Below are positions 34,981 to 44,840 of a stretch of 64,000 nt of DNA, piece by piece. The notes below the pieces were generated by a model. That model saw only the letters and a list, made by a program, of their open reading frames with translations, did no database searches and was not told the origin of the DNA. The first letter of the stretch is position 1. The number at the start of each line of letters is the position of its first letter. The stretch lies in the NCBI GenBank assembly GCA_951394405.1, contig OX596341.1, positions 2,914,001-2,978,000 of the forward strand. Direction: 5' to 3'. The DNA is from Coprinellus micaceus (Eukaryota; Basidiomycota; Agaricomycetes; Agaricales; Psathyrellaceae). The translations under genes were made by a program, and so were the position numbers.

Positions 34981-36600
34981 TCAAAGGGTGGAAAGGGAAG
35001 GCATGCAGGTATTGTAATTCTCGAAGCTTGAATGCAGACGTAAGGATAGTGGGGGAGCGGGATACCAGTGGTGTTCTACTTCTTGCGCTACATGGCGGTT
35101 ATCAGCATCGAAGCAAGGGCATATCGAGGGGTCTAACGTACCGCAGCTTTGGTTCTCTTCAAAACCGAGGCAATGTAGCCTTGAGACGGGATGTGCTCCG
35201 AGGACATAATCAAGTCGAGTAGATCTATGGCGTAGGACACGGTGAGAGATGGATGCGAAGGAATCGAGGGAGGTGTACGCACCCCCTTTCTTGTACCGCT
35301 TACTTGGGTCCTTTGGGATCTGGTGTTTCTCGAGCCATGTAGTCATTTCTGAGACGGTTATCTTGTTTACTTGTTCACGAGGTGCTGGATTGGGGTCGTC
35401 GGCCTGTTCGTCGCCTGGGCTGTCTGGGATGTCGTCCTGTAAGAGAGGTGATCAGGACGGGCGAAGGCAGGAAGAGCCGGGAGTAACTCACTGCTCCCAC
35501 TACGTCCTTCACCAATTCCCAGATTTGCTCAACAAGGTGAGAAAGATAAATTAAGCTAAGGCATGTCACGAGTCCGGGCTACCTGTGGGTACTTGCAGGT
35601 AGACCCGTGGGAATACCCGTGGGAAACCTGACCTGCAAGTCCAGGTAACCCGTGGGAACAAACCTGTACAGATCCAGGTCGCAGCCTTAAAACCACAGGT
35701 ACTTGCATGGTGCAAACATCTGGGCCAGATGTCACCACTGGAAGTTATATTGGGTCTGTATGACTGCATTAGTGAGTTGTGTGATGTAGTTTAGGTGTAT
35801 GTACAATGTTAGATACCATTTTTGGGGGGTGTACACTAGTATTTGCCCTATACTATGCTTGGCACCTGCACTATTACCTGTGACCTGACCTGTGACGACC
35901 TGGACTCACAGGTACAGGTGACCCGTGGGAAAATACCTGCACAGATCCAGGTATGGCATAATTTTCCGCAGGTACCTGCCCCACAGATCCAGGTCAACCT
36001 GTGGGTGCACTCGTGACATGCCTTAAATTAAGCTAATCAGAGTACCCGACACTTTGATCCCGCGTTGGAAACATATCGCTTCTGCTACACGATGAGTCTT
36101 GATTGCAGCAGCAAGAAAGCGGCACGCAAAGGCCGCCCCACCAACACTGTCCCACGACGAGAGAACGGCAGATATCGTCATACTCCCTGCTGTAAATTGG
36201 GAATGGCCCCACTGCTGGTTGTTGTCGTCCTCAGAGACTTCCGGCGAGTTTGGGTCGGCAGTTTCAATCCGAGAGAGAAACGAGAGGACATTATTAGCTG
36301 GAGGCGAGCTCGGCTCCTTGCTGGCAGCGATGGATTTGAGGCGATCGAGAAGTTCCTGAACGTGCGCGATAGATGCATATGCCGACCCAGAGAGCAATGC
36401 GGCTATGAGGTATGTCAGTCCACGGCCGTATTTGCGAATGTAAAAGATGCAAACAAGTTGCTCACCTCGGACATTATCATCTATTGGAGTAACAGTTAGC
36501 AAAGCCCATGGTGATCATGGGAAGGAGAAGCGAATGAACGTACACGATGCGTCCACTTGAATGTGGGATATACTGACTTTGGAATCGGGCGCCGGATTTT
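34981..36600 (-). pseudogene. SAP-like accessory gene of the transposon, split by a MITE
   Basis: Minus-strand exons separated by short introns read through 36600-36026 and 35556-34981. The right part includes a Ser/Pro/Glu-rich stretch (SIAASKEPSSPP, SFLSRIETADPN). The left part carries a segment like VSEMTTWLEKHQIPKDPSKR followed, after an intron, by a LLDLIMSS-type helix, which together resemble a SAP DNA-binding motif. The 469-bp MITE at 35557-36025 sits between the two parts. Whether it falls in an exon or in a short intron is unclear, so the gene may be inactive. The 5' end reaches into the repeat region near 36600 and is not defined. Accessory, end-binding proteins are common in CACTA elements; the role here is inference. 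Confidence 0.45.
35557..36025 (-). mobile_element. hAT-type MITE, copy 1 (469 bp)
   Basis: The element begins TAAGGCATGTCACGAGT and ends with its inverted complement, flanked by a perfect 8-bp target duplication AATTAAGC (35549-35556 and 36026-36033). An 8-bp duplication and short inverted ends fit the hAT superfamily. The interior has no transposase. It is crowded with accTG/CAGGT and cacaggt/acctgtg words on both strands, likely subterminal binding sites. The copy at 40570-41038 has the same length and lies in the opposite direction. A 67-codon frame inside is shared by both copies and is not a gene. Confidence 0.85.
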
Positions 36601-36835
36601 GAGATTCAGTTCGGGATGTTCCGCCGCTCAACGCCAACGCCGAGTTGAAGGATGCGAGTTCAGCGGTTCGACCGCCACCTCCGCCTGTCTTTGTTCCGAG
36701 GCATTTTTGACTCGGGTATTATGCACCAGCCGTGAGTGCCAAGCCTGTGAGCCTCCGAGTGCATCAGTCGCGGCCGGGAGTTCCCGTGATGGCACTCGGA
36801 AACTTCCGTTTCCAGAAATTGATGCCCATTTCAGC

Positions 36836-37050
36836 AGGTCGCAAGTTCGATTCTGTGCGAACGCATTAGTTTTTCAGGTGTTAAGTTGCCAGTCGCCGGT
36901 TCGATTCCATGCGAATGCATTTCTTTTATGCAGGAATGAAGCTTCAGGTTGCAGGTTCAATTCCCGTGAGTGCATTTCTTTTTTGCTGGTCCAAAGTTCA
37001 ATGCTGTAGAAGTACATTCTCTTCTTTTCATACTGTTCCAAATTCAATTG
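36836..37050 (+). repeat. tandem tRNA-like (SINE-like) repeat, about 55-bp units
   Basis: Three or four degenerate units repeat the pattern gcaggt-c-ggttcgattcc-gcgaatgcattt followed by a T run (unit cores near 36844, 36898, 36953 and 37005). The word GGTTCGATTCC is a near-perfect pol III B box and sits in a T-arm-like context, and the T runs could end pol III transcripts. No complete tRNA or A box is visible, so this may be the remains of a SINE or an amplified tRNA 3' half within the transposon. Confidence 0.4.
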
Positions 37051-37309
37051 GTGTACACCTGTGTACAATAATCTTTATTCAAGTTCAAGTATATTTTATT
37101 TACATCAAAGTCAGCAAAGTTGCAGGTATGCATCATGTTCCACACTTCTGAGCTCCAAGCCCCTCACACATTATCTTGGGAATGACTGCACTAGTAAATA
37201 TAATTTTGGATATATTTTAAAGCTTTCATCCAGGCGTACACCACAACTTGATTAGTGACCAAGCAATTTGGTAGGTAGTGTTTGGGTGTGTTGGCTCCTT
37301 CTGTCTGCA

Positions 37310-38533
37310 TCAGCCACTACCACAGGCATGTGTGCAGCCACCCCCAATGTAAGTCAAAAATGCCGAGGTCAAATTGCCATGCGCAGCATTGGCCCACTTC
37401 CACAAGGTTTTCTTACTTGGCGGCTTTCCCCCACCTTCATCGTCGCCAACTTCTGGCTCGAGTTCTTCACCGTCCTGTGGTGCCTTCCGCTTTCCGCCTG
37501 GGCTTGGGCCTTGTGTTGCGGCGGCTGGGCCTGGCGATTGCTGCTGCACCAGCTGCACCTGGGCTTCTGGACCGCCGTTCTCGAGCAACGGAATACTGTT
37601 GGCGTTGATGTCGATCGGATCCTGGGGCGTTTGGGAGGCACCTCCCCTCTTCCTATTCTGCTTGCCTGCATTGTTGGAGCGATTTTGAATGTGATTCTGG
37701 AGCATGTGGATTCCTTTCCACCGATGTGAACACCAACCAGCCTGTACCACCTGGGACTCAATGTGGTCCAACGCCGCATTGACTTGCTGTGGGTGGTTGG
37801 TACGCAACCAGTGCATGGGCGCCGGGCGTCCTGGTGTTGGTCCCGGGATCTTCTCGAGGTGAGTTCGGTATGCGACTGTGGCGGTTGTGTTTGCCCTCTT
37901 GTATTCGTCGTGTGAGATGACCCGCCCATCAACCTCGCGGAGGATCATTTCCACGACAGGACGTGAAGGGTTGGAGGGAGATGGTGCGGCATCGGCATCG
38001 AAGCGTGTGTCCTCGAGGTTCCAGAGGATGCTAAACGGAAGGTCCTCGGGCCGCTTCGAGGGCCTCTTGCTATTCAGCAGAACTCTGACAAGCTCCGCCA
38101 TCGGTGAAGTTGACAGTGTGCTGGCAGATGGACAAGTGAGTAATTGCTCTTGGGACGTCAAGCAGACAGGGAAGTACCTGAGTCTCTCCTGTAATTCTTT
38201 ATGCTCATTACGTAGCTGCCTCAGCTCATCATATGCGTTGTTGATATGTTCAGTGCTTCGCGTCAGTTGCTGTGAGAGGTTGTCACGATGTTTGACCATC
38301 TGAGCAACCGCAGGATATCTGGAGACCAGGCTCTCGATAGAGCTGTTGTCAAGTTCAAAGCCTGGTATGGGGCTGTCGAAGACTGCTGGGGAGGAAAGAT
38401 GGAGAGAGGAAGGTGTGGCATGCCCAGAGCCGAGAGTGGAGGGGTGTCGAATGAGCACCTGACTCGAGCCCTGAAGGGTTGAGACGTTGGAAGTGGAGAA
38501 ATTAGGTGGGCCATGGCTGTATGTCATGGCCAT
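37310..38533 (-). CDS. TnpA-like accessory protein of the CACTA element
   Basis: A frame of about 407 codons starts at Met 38533 (MAMTYSHGPPNF). Codons upstream of it to 38647 are open but less protein-like. The middle has heptad-like helices (LTRSTEHINNAYDELRQLRN), then LPFSILWNLEDTRF and a segment EKIPGPTPGRPAPMHWLRTN. The C-terminus is a Gln/Pro/Gly-rich acidic tail with KRKAPQDGEELEPEVGDDEG. I do not recognise a named domain, but it lies head to head with the Tnp2-like transposase (165 nt apart), the usual place of the second gene in such elements. A 57-nt stretch around residue 130 has intron-like ends and is a multiple of three. DNA-end binding is inference. Confidence 0.5.
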   Translation of the reverse strand: MAMTYSHGPPNFSTSNVSTLQGSSQVLIRHPSTLGSGHATPSSLHLSSPAVFDSPIPGFELDNSSIESLVSRYPAVAQMVKHRDNLSQQLTRSTEHINNAYDELRQLRNEHKELQERLRYFPVCLTSQEQLLTCPSASTLSTSPMAELVRVLLNSKRPSKRPEDLPFSILWNLEDTRFDADAAPSPSNPSRPVVEMILREVDGRVISHDEYKRANTTATVAYRTHLEKIPGPTPGRPAPMHWLRTNHPQQVNAALDHIESQVVQAGWCSHRWKGIHMLQNHIQNRSNNAGKQNRKRGGASQTPQDPIDINANSIPLLENGGPEAQVQLVQQQSPGPAAATQGPSPGGKRKAPQDGEELEPEVGDDEGGGKPPSKKTLWKWANAAHGNLTSAFLTYIGGGCTHACGSG

Positions 38534-38698
38534 AAATGCTGTAAAATAGAATATAGAGAATAGGATGGGATTGGCGCAGGGCTTTCGACACGAACGTGCT
38601 GGCAAGTCTAGCTGTGATTGCATCACTGAGATCATTGATAGCACCAACAGGCGCTCAACCTCTCTTGATCTTGTACCCTACCGGCGCTCAGTTCCCCT

Positions 38699-41600
38699 AT
38701 GGCTCCAAGCTTTAGGAATGTAACATGCTTTTGTTCACAATGCTCTCCACCCAAATCAATCCTTGTTCGAACGTGCCGTCGCCATCTCGAGCAGGACGAA
38801 GAAGCGCTCGGAACTCGATATGCGTTGCAAATGCCTGGGAGCACGCAGATGGACAGTGCAATCCCATTCCTGCAAGGCTGCATTAGCAGAACAAAAGCAT
38901 CTCTGGAACAGGTTCTGGAGTTGGATAGTGCCGGTAGTAGGGATATACGAGAAGTTGATCCTGATCATGACTTCGGCGATGGTGTACTTGGTGTGTTGTT
39001 AATACGTTCAGGATTGTAACCTAATATATTAACATACCTGGCCAAATAGCTCAACCTGCGACTGCATTGTCGTCTAGAGCGAGCAGCCCAACAGCATCCT
39101 TCCAAGATGGGCCCCGGCGCCTATGTTCACCACCACCTCCTGACCGAAATTCACAGACTTTCTTCGACGACCTCGGGTCAGATGTCTCTGATTCTGATAG
39201 CGAGATCGACCCCACTGCGTTTGAAAGTGATGCTGATGACCTAGGGGAAGAGGATACAGCTGATCTGGAGCAACTAGAGGTCTCAATCTCCCCGCTCTTT
39301 GAGCTCCCAGCCTGCATGAAAGCTATCCGTGACGAGCTCCTGCAAGACCATCCCCCCCTTCCTAAACCATCGGACCCCTTCCTTGTGGAGCCCCTCAACG
39401 AACTTGAGGTCCTCAGTCTCAAGCACTACATAGCGTGGAGGCGGTCAAATGGGACTGTCCGAGCCTATAACGAACACCGCGCCGTTCTTGAAAATGCGAC
39501 AAAGGCTGAAGTTATGTCACTTTATCAAGTACGACAGCTTGCTCTCAAGGTTGCACGTCTGCAGCCACAGAAAATCGACATGTGCCCCAAATCCTGCCTA
39601 GCGTACACTGGTCCGCATGCCCATAAGGATGCCTGTCCATATGTTAATCCAAAGACCAAGGTACGCTGTGGTGAGCCCCGAATGAGAGCAACTTCTCGAG
39701 GAAAGCCCAAACCTAGGGCCCAAGTAACCATCCTTCCCATCCTTCCATCAATCCAGGCGATGCTGGCCAACGTTGAAAGCTCGGAAGCTCTCGAGTATTG
39801 TGACAAATGTCTCAAAGAGGTTCTCAACATCGCTGTCGAGGCAAAGCGATACAGTGACTTTGCGAATGGAACTGTGCATGAGGCTCAGAAACGCTATTTT
39901 GGCCTGTTCCAAGATAGACGAGATGTAGCGTTAGCTCTATCAAGCGACGGAGCACAACTCACAATGAAGAAGCAATCGAGTACCTGGATTCTCATCATAA
40001 TTCTCCTCAACCTCCCTCCCAAAATGCGATACCAATCCCGGAATATCATTATCAATTTCGCAATTCCCGGGCCCAACGTACCTTCCGATATTGAATCCTT
40101 CATCCGGCCATTATTCCACGAACTCGCTCAAGCGAGCCAAGGCACTTGGCTGTGGGATGGTATCCGAAAGGAGTGGTTTGTACACTGCACCTTCATCGCG
40201 GCATTCCTAGGGGATATGCTTGGGTCGGCAAAGGTGAACGGGTTGTCGGGGCATTCTGCTGTTCGGGGAGATCGGTTCTCTTTAATCCAGGGAGCTAGGA
40301 CCAGCCTGAGGTCAGGATCCAAGCCACAGTACTATCCCCTCAGCCCTCCAGATAACCAGAGCCGAGAGTACAACCCAACCCGACCGACATATGATGCGGG
40401 CAGCCTACCAATGCGAAATATGGAGGATTATTGGGGCGTTTTGCAGCGATTGGATCAAGCTTCGACTCCTGCGGAAAGGTCTAGGATCTCAAAACAGACT
40501 GGTGTTGCCAAGATTCCCCTCTCAGCAAGTCTACCTGGGTTCATTCACCCCGCCTTCTTCCCCCTTGATTAAGGCATGTCACGAGTGCACCCACAGGTTG
40601 ACCTGGATCTGTGGGGCAGGTACCTGCGGAAAATTATGCCATACCTGGATCTGTGCAGGTATTTTCCCACGGGTCACCTGTACCTGTGAGTCCAGGTCGT
40701 CACAGGTCAGGTCACAGGTAATAGTGCAGGTGCCAAGCATAGTATAGGGCAAATACTAGTGTACACCCCCCAAAAATGGTATCTAACATTGTACATACAC
40801 CTAAACTACATCACACAACTCACTAATGCAGTCATACAGACCCAATATAACTTCCAGTGGTGACATCTGGCCCAGATGTTTGCACCATGCAAGTACCTGT
40901 GGTTTTAAGGCTGCGACCTGGATCTGTACAGGTTTGTTCCCACGGGTTACCTGGACTTGCAGGTCAGGTTTCCCACGGGTATTCCCACGGGTCTACCTGC
41001 AAGTACCCACAGGTAGCCCGGACTCGTGACATGCCTTACCCTTGATCCGTTCCATCTATTTTACGAAAACTGCATGCCGTGGTTTTGGGACATATCGAGC
41101 ACTCACGCAAATGCTGAAGAGGCCGTCCATATTCCGGCCGACAAGCTGAGAAGCTTCGGAGAGCATGTGACACAAGCGATGAAGACCCTTCCGCCTGCGT
41201 TCTCCGGCCCTGTGCGCGACCCCTTTTTGAAGCGACAGAGCCAGTACAAAGCATTTGAGTGGATGGCCATTCTGCACTGGTACTTCCTGCCTATTGGGCT
41301 GGAGCTCGAGTTCAACCCAAATCTCCTTCACGTCTTTGCCCAGTTTGCATTCATTGTGGACTATGCAATGTCTCTCGAGCCCAAGTCGGAATCAGACCTC
41401 GCTCACCTCCAGGAGAAGATCTCAGCATTTCTTGGCCAGTTTGAACGACTTTATGTTGGGGACGACCCTGAGAAAATTCACCGATGCCGCCTCTGCGTAT
41501 TCCAGCTAATTCACGTCCCTGTCCATATCAAGTGGTTTGGGTCAATCCGGCTCGGTTCTCAAGCAACTTGCGAGCGCACAATAGGGGAGATGGGCCACAA

Positions 41601-42393
41601 GATCAAATCCAAGAAGGACCCATTTGCGAACCTCACTACAATCATTGTTGAGCAAGAGAGTACTCGCCTTGTGCAACTATACCATCCTGAGCTCAACATT
41701 CCCAATTCTTCTCGGAAGCGGGATAGCTCAACATTGTTTCAACCTTTCCGCTTCAAGGCCATTGATTCCTCCCATCCTTCAAGAGCACACACTCATATTA
41801 TTGCCATTCGAAAACTCTACAATATTCAATCTCTTGACGTTGGGGCAATCGAGCGATTCGGAAAGGCAAAGATCTCAAATGGACTCACCATGCGAAGCCG
41901 TCTCAGCGAAGAAACAGCCACAGGTCCGAGATTGTATCGCTGGTTCAAGGTACCTATCTATTCCACCTATATTTGATTGAGGCAAACATTGATGGTGTTA
42001 CTATCCCTCTAGTATCGGAAACCGGTGGAAGGGCCCCAGGTGGGTAGCAGGTCCGAAGATTCAGAGTACGGGGAGGCAATCAGCTTCTATACTGTGAGAA
42101 TACGGGGCGAGGTAAAGATGGTCGTTGTCTTTGTTCCTCTGACTGGCCTGCAAAGACCATTCCCAACTGTGTTGAGAGGGAGATGGCCAGAAGATGAAAG
42201 CGCAAACGGCGCCATTCTGGCACTGGAGCTCGGCTCTATTGAGACGATCGTCGGGATATGGGAGTATCCTCAGACCAAGAACATCTACATTCTGCCGAAG
42301 CACCCTGCCTACAGTTTTCTCAGGCCGGAAGACTTGGGGCTAGTGGAGGAAATGGAGAGAGATAAGGACAGTGATGAAGACTATTCCGACTAG
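38699..42393 (+). pseudogene. Tnp2-like transposase, interrupted by a MITE
   Basis: Exons are 38699-38990, 39050-40569, then (after the MITE and one copy of the target duplication) 41047-41949 and 42013-42393. Without the insertion they total 1031 codons. A Cys-rich start (CFCSQCSPPKS), the segment MCPKSCLAYTGPHAHKDACP and the catalytic-region words SSDGAQLT and IPGPNVPSDIESF match Tnp2-type transposases of fungal CACTA elements. The MITE begins with TAA directly after codon GAT, so the protein stops after about 604 residues. MITE plus duplication is 477 nt (3n), so the downstream frame is still open and shows no other damage. The break is therefore recent. A protein in trans would be needed for movement. 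Confidence 0.75.
40570..41038 (+). mobile_element. hAT-type MITE, copy 2 (469 bp), inside the transposase exon
   Basis: The ends are TAAGGCATGTCACGAGT and its inverted complement. The flanking 8-bp duplication is CCCTTGAT (40562-40569 and 41039-41046). It has the same length as copy 1 and appears nearly identical when read in reverse, so both insertions are young. The first triplet is an in-frame stop in the host gene. Confidence 0.9.
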
Positions 42394-42581
42394 ATTTACA
42401 TGGCTTGACGAGGGGCGTGTTGTGTTTACGCAAGTAACTTTCGCCTCGGGGGTTGAAACCAGATGGATTTTGATGGCATCGGGGAAAGCCTGACTAGAGC
42501 TCGGCCTTGGCTTGACCAAACCCACGGTGACCGACTACGGGCTCCTGAGGCCGACTGCGCTCTGAGCATACCTGACTGTGC

Positions 42582-42600
42582 TTTTTACTGAGAGTACCTG
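42582..42600 (-). repeat. right terminal inverted repeat of the CACTA-like element
   Basis: The inverted counterpart of 34642-34661, preceded by ccgact and ctgact words that mirror the left subterminal repeats. Confidence 0.6.
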
Positions 42601-42799
42601 GGGTCGTCGGGTTGGCGTGGTATGCCTGTGTCGATTAGGAGAGAATTGCCAATTGCTGTAGGATTGATGGAGGTAGGAGCGCGTACCATCTAATTTTCAT
42701 TCCCTGACGGACTGAGGGAAAGCCGTAATGCCCAGGCTGTCCGACAGCATTAGCGATTCCCTCATCTATACTCGCGTATGTATGCTAAAACGAAGCCTT

Positions 42800-43956
42800 A
42801 CCTACTGGCTCTGTCACGGCGAGAAGCCTTTTGAATACGAAAAACGCCCCCATTCGCCGACGAGACCAAGGGGTTCAACCACTTCGACCACGAGCCCGCG
42901 TTGAATGGGTCCGTTCCTACCCTGAGCTCGAGGATACCGAGCTTGTATCCAGTCCCGGCGCAGTTAGACGCAGAGTGGGCGACAAGGGTGCGGCCACCGC
43001 CATAGAGTAGAGCTATTCGATATTGTTAACGAGGTTGGAAGTTACCTGACGACATGACAACATACCTGGGCCTTCGTTTACGTTGGCAGTGGCCTTCTCC
43101 CAGGAGTAGGTTGGGGTAGCGATCTTCATCACGTTCCCGACCGTTGTTGCGCTATTCACCTTCCTATAGGCTTCTCCTAGCGGAACTCCGACGCAAATAT
43201 CCCGCGCTAAACGATACTTACGCGATATATAGACATTGATCTGCGCGAGAGGAGCCGTTACCTTAGTTCCCGAGAAACGAGTTACGAGACTTAGCACCCA
43301 CTGTTACCATCCCAAGCACTGTGTACCCAATACTGAGTCGCTCCTTGGACCATGATACTCATCAATACCCCATACATCTCGGTTTGGGATAGCTATGCGC
43401 CCAGCGTACGACCAAGTTCAGTACGTGCATCTTCTGATTGTCGAATTTGCCTGAGGTACCAGCGGAGTAATATCTATACCCAATTTGTGTTGGTAGAGAT
43501 TAGATTGTGATTAGAGAGGACAACATTCACTGAGACTGAGAGAATGAGCGTACATGTACCAACTCCCCTGGATTGCCAATGAATCTCGGGTGCCCAAATG
43601 TTGCAGCATCTCGAAGCCGTGCCCGAGTCACTCCAGAGCCCACACGACTTTTGGAGCTGCCGTCTTGAGCCCAGTGACGGTAGTGGCGCGCGATCTGAAT
43701 GTTTCGTTCAAGTAGTACTGCAAGTAGTCGTGGTTAAGTCTACAAGGGTACTGTTAGCGCATCACGTTTCTCGCAGCATATAAAAGTCGACGAGGGAGAG
43801 TAGGGTGGGCCGAGGCTTGGTGAAGCGCGTATAATAATATCCCTCATGCCATACAACAAATGGGACAGACCCGTCCCTCGCTTTGATAGGGTACTGCAAC
43901 GCGAAATTCGGGTTGATCAGACAGAGCAACGCAAAGTCGGCCCTTAGATACACCAT
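42800..43956 (-). pseudogene. decayed GH43 glycoside hydrolase
   Basis: Fragments in order along the minus strand match family GH43 (arabinofuranosidase or xylosidase-like five-blade propellers). They are YPIKARDGSVPFVVWHEGYY, TGLKTAAPKVVW, NIWAPEIHW, YYSAGTSGKFDNQKMHVL, TPTYSWEKATANVNEGP and HSASNCAGTGYKLGILEL. Several junctions are good introns (gtacgc...gtatag near 43565-43475; gtatgt...atag near 43060-43005). However, the NIWAPEIHW block and the next WYM block are in different frames, a stop follows VVWALE, and the frame is lost after VSSANGGVF, where the C-terminal blades should follow. I see no signal peptide at the first Met. It lies against the right end of the CACTA-like element, so decay with the insertion is plausible. 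Confidence 0.6.
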
Positions 43957-44767
43957 AATTGGGGACGCTCTGGGGTGGAGTTGTATAGTTCGTAAGGGTT
44001 GCTAGGGGTTGCTACGCCCTGTATCCCGGTAATTATATATAGAGTCACTCCATCCGACCCTGGTCGCTCTGTTCTCATGCGGATCTAAGGGAGGGCACCC
44101 ACCCCTTGAGAAGGCCGAGCGGACCGCCGCTATTGGAGAGGGGGGACCTTTTACTTGAGGTCGTGCCGACCGCTTAGACTTCGCACAATGGCAGCTGCGG
44201 CGGCACAGGTACACTTTACAAGGTTTCCATATGGATGTAGAATAAACTTGGGGGATCGCAAGCTCAGTCACCGTTTGAAAATTAGAGGGCTGGGAGATAC
44301 CATCGAACCTTTGATTGGCCAGTAGTTGTAAGGACTACGAATACAAGATGGTTATATTGGAACAGAAACCACGCACGCGCGATTGTCGCAGTCAAAAGTA
44401 GTTTCTTCAAACCCTTGGTTCTGAGGATTAATTGCGCGTTCTCCTCGGCTTCTTAGTATGAGAAGCATCGCGGGAGCCGTGGCCCTCTCGCGGGTGCACC
44501 ACGGAGCCGCTCGGACTGTCAGTGACCGCCAATGGGGACCGTGAGCGGGATTCGGTACCACGGCAAGTAGAAGAGAAGGTGGGTGGTTCATTCCTGGGAG
44601 GGACTTTGATTTTCAAAAAGAAAATGTGGAACTCGACGCCGAGATGGATCACGGTGGCTTGGGACCTTCAGGCTTCAGGGCGATCGCGGACGCCGGAGAT
44701 GAACATTGAAACTTCTTACCACTGTTACCAGCAAAAGGGGCCTACGCTGAAGTAGAGGCAAAAACCA
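43957..44767. other. intergenic between GH43 remnant and tRNA-Cys
   Basis: Short overlapping frames only. No domain or repeat recognised. Confidence 0.4.
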
Positions 44768-44840
44768 AGTTCCCTCCGTGGTTCGAACACGGGACCTCGC
44801 GATTTGCAATCGCACGCTATACCACTTAGCTAAAGGAACT
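44768..44840 (-). tRNA. tRNA-Cys (GCA)
   Basis: The 73-nt minus-strand sequence folds as a tRNA. The acceptor stem pairs AGTTCCT with GGGAACT, the anticodon loop is TTGCAAA (anticodon GCA), and the T-arm has CCGTGTTCGAACCACGG. No intron. One D-stem pair is mismatched, so a cove-type score would settle whether it is fully functional. Confidence 0.85.

Larger units (their letters stand above)
34642..42600. mobile_element. CACTA/Tnp2-like DNA transposon, about 8 kb, with nested insertions
   Basis: A terminal sequence caagtacctctcagtaaaaa (34642) returns in inverted orientation as tttttactgagagtacctg at the right end. Inside both ends are repeated short words (agtcag or gtagtcag on the left, ctgact or ccgact on the right), the subterminal pattern expected for CACTA/EnSpm elements. 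Between the ends lie a Tnp2-like transposase gene (+), a TnpA-like gene (-) and a SAP-like gene (-), plus two MITE copies. The termini do not start with canonical CACTA, and I could not settle the target duplication (a gtc/cgtc-like word occurs near both ends). The exact ends are uncertain by a few bases. Confidence 0.65.

Noticed and set aside
36836..37050. CRISPR-like or satellite array
   Set aside because: Units are degenerate, few and carry tRNA-like B boxes; a eukaryotic genome makes CRISPR inapplicable.
40826..41029. 67-codon ORF identical in both MITE copies
   Set aside because: Identity comes from the MITE sequence itself; no domain, and the frame is made of the repeated acctg/cccacggg words.
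35557..41038. interpretation of the inverted pair as one LTR or TIR transposon with 469-bp ends
   Set aside because: Each copy has its own inverted ends and its own 8-bp target duplication, so they are separate MITEs.
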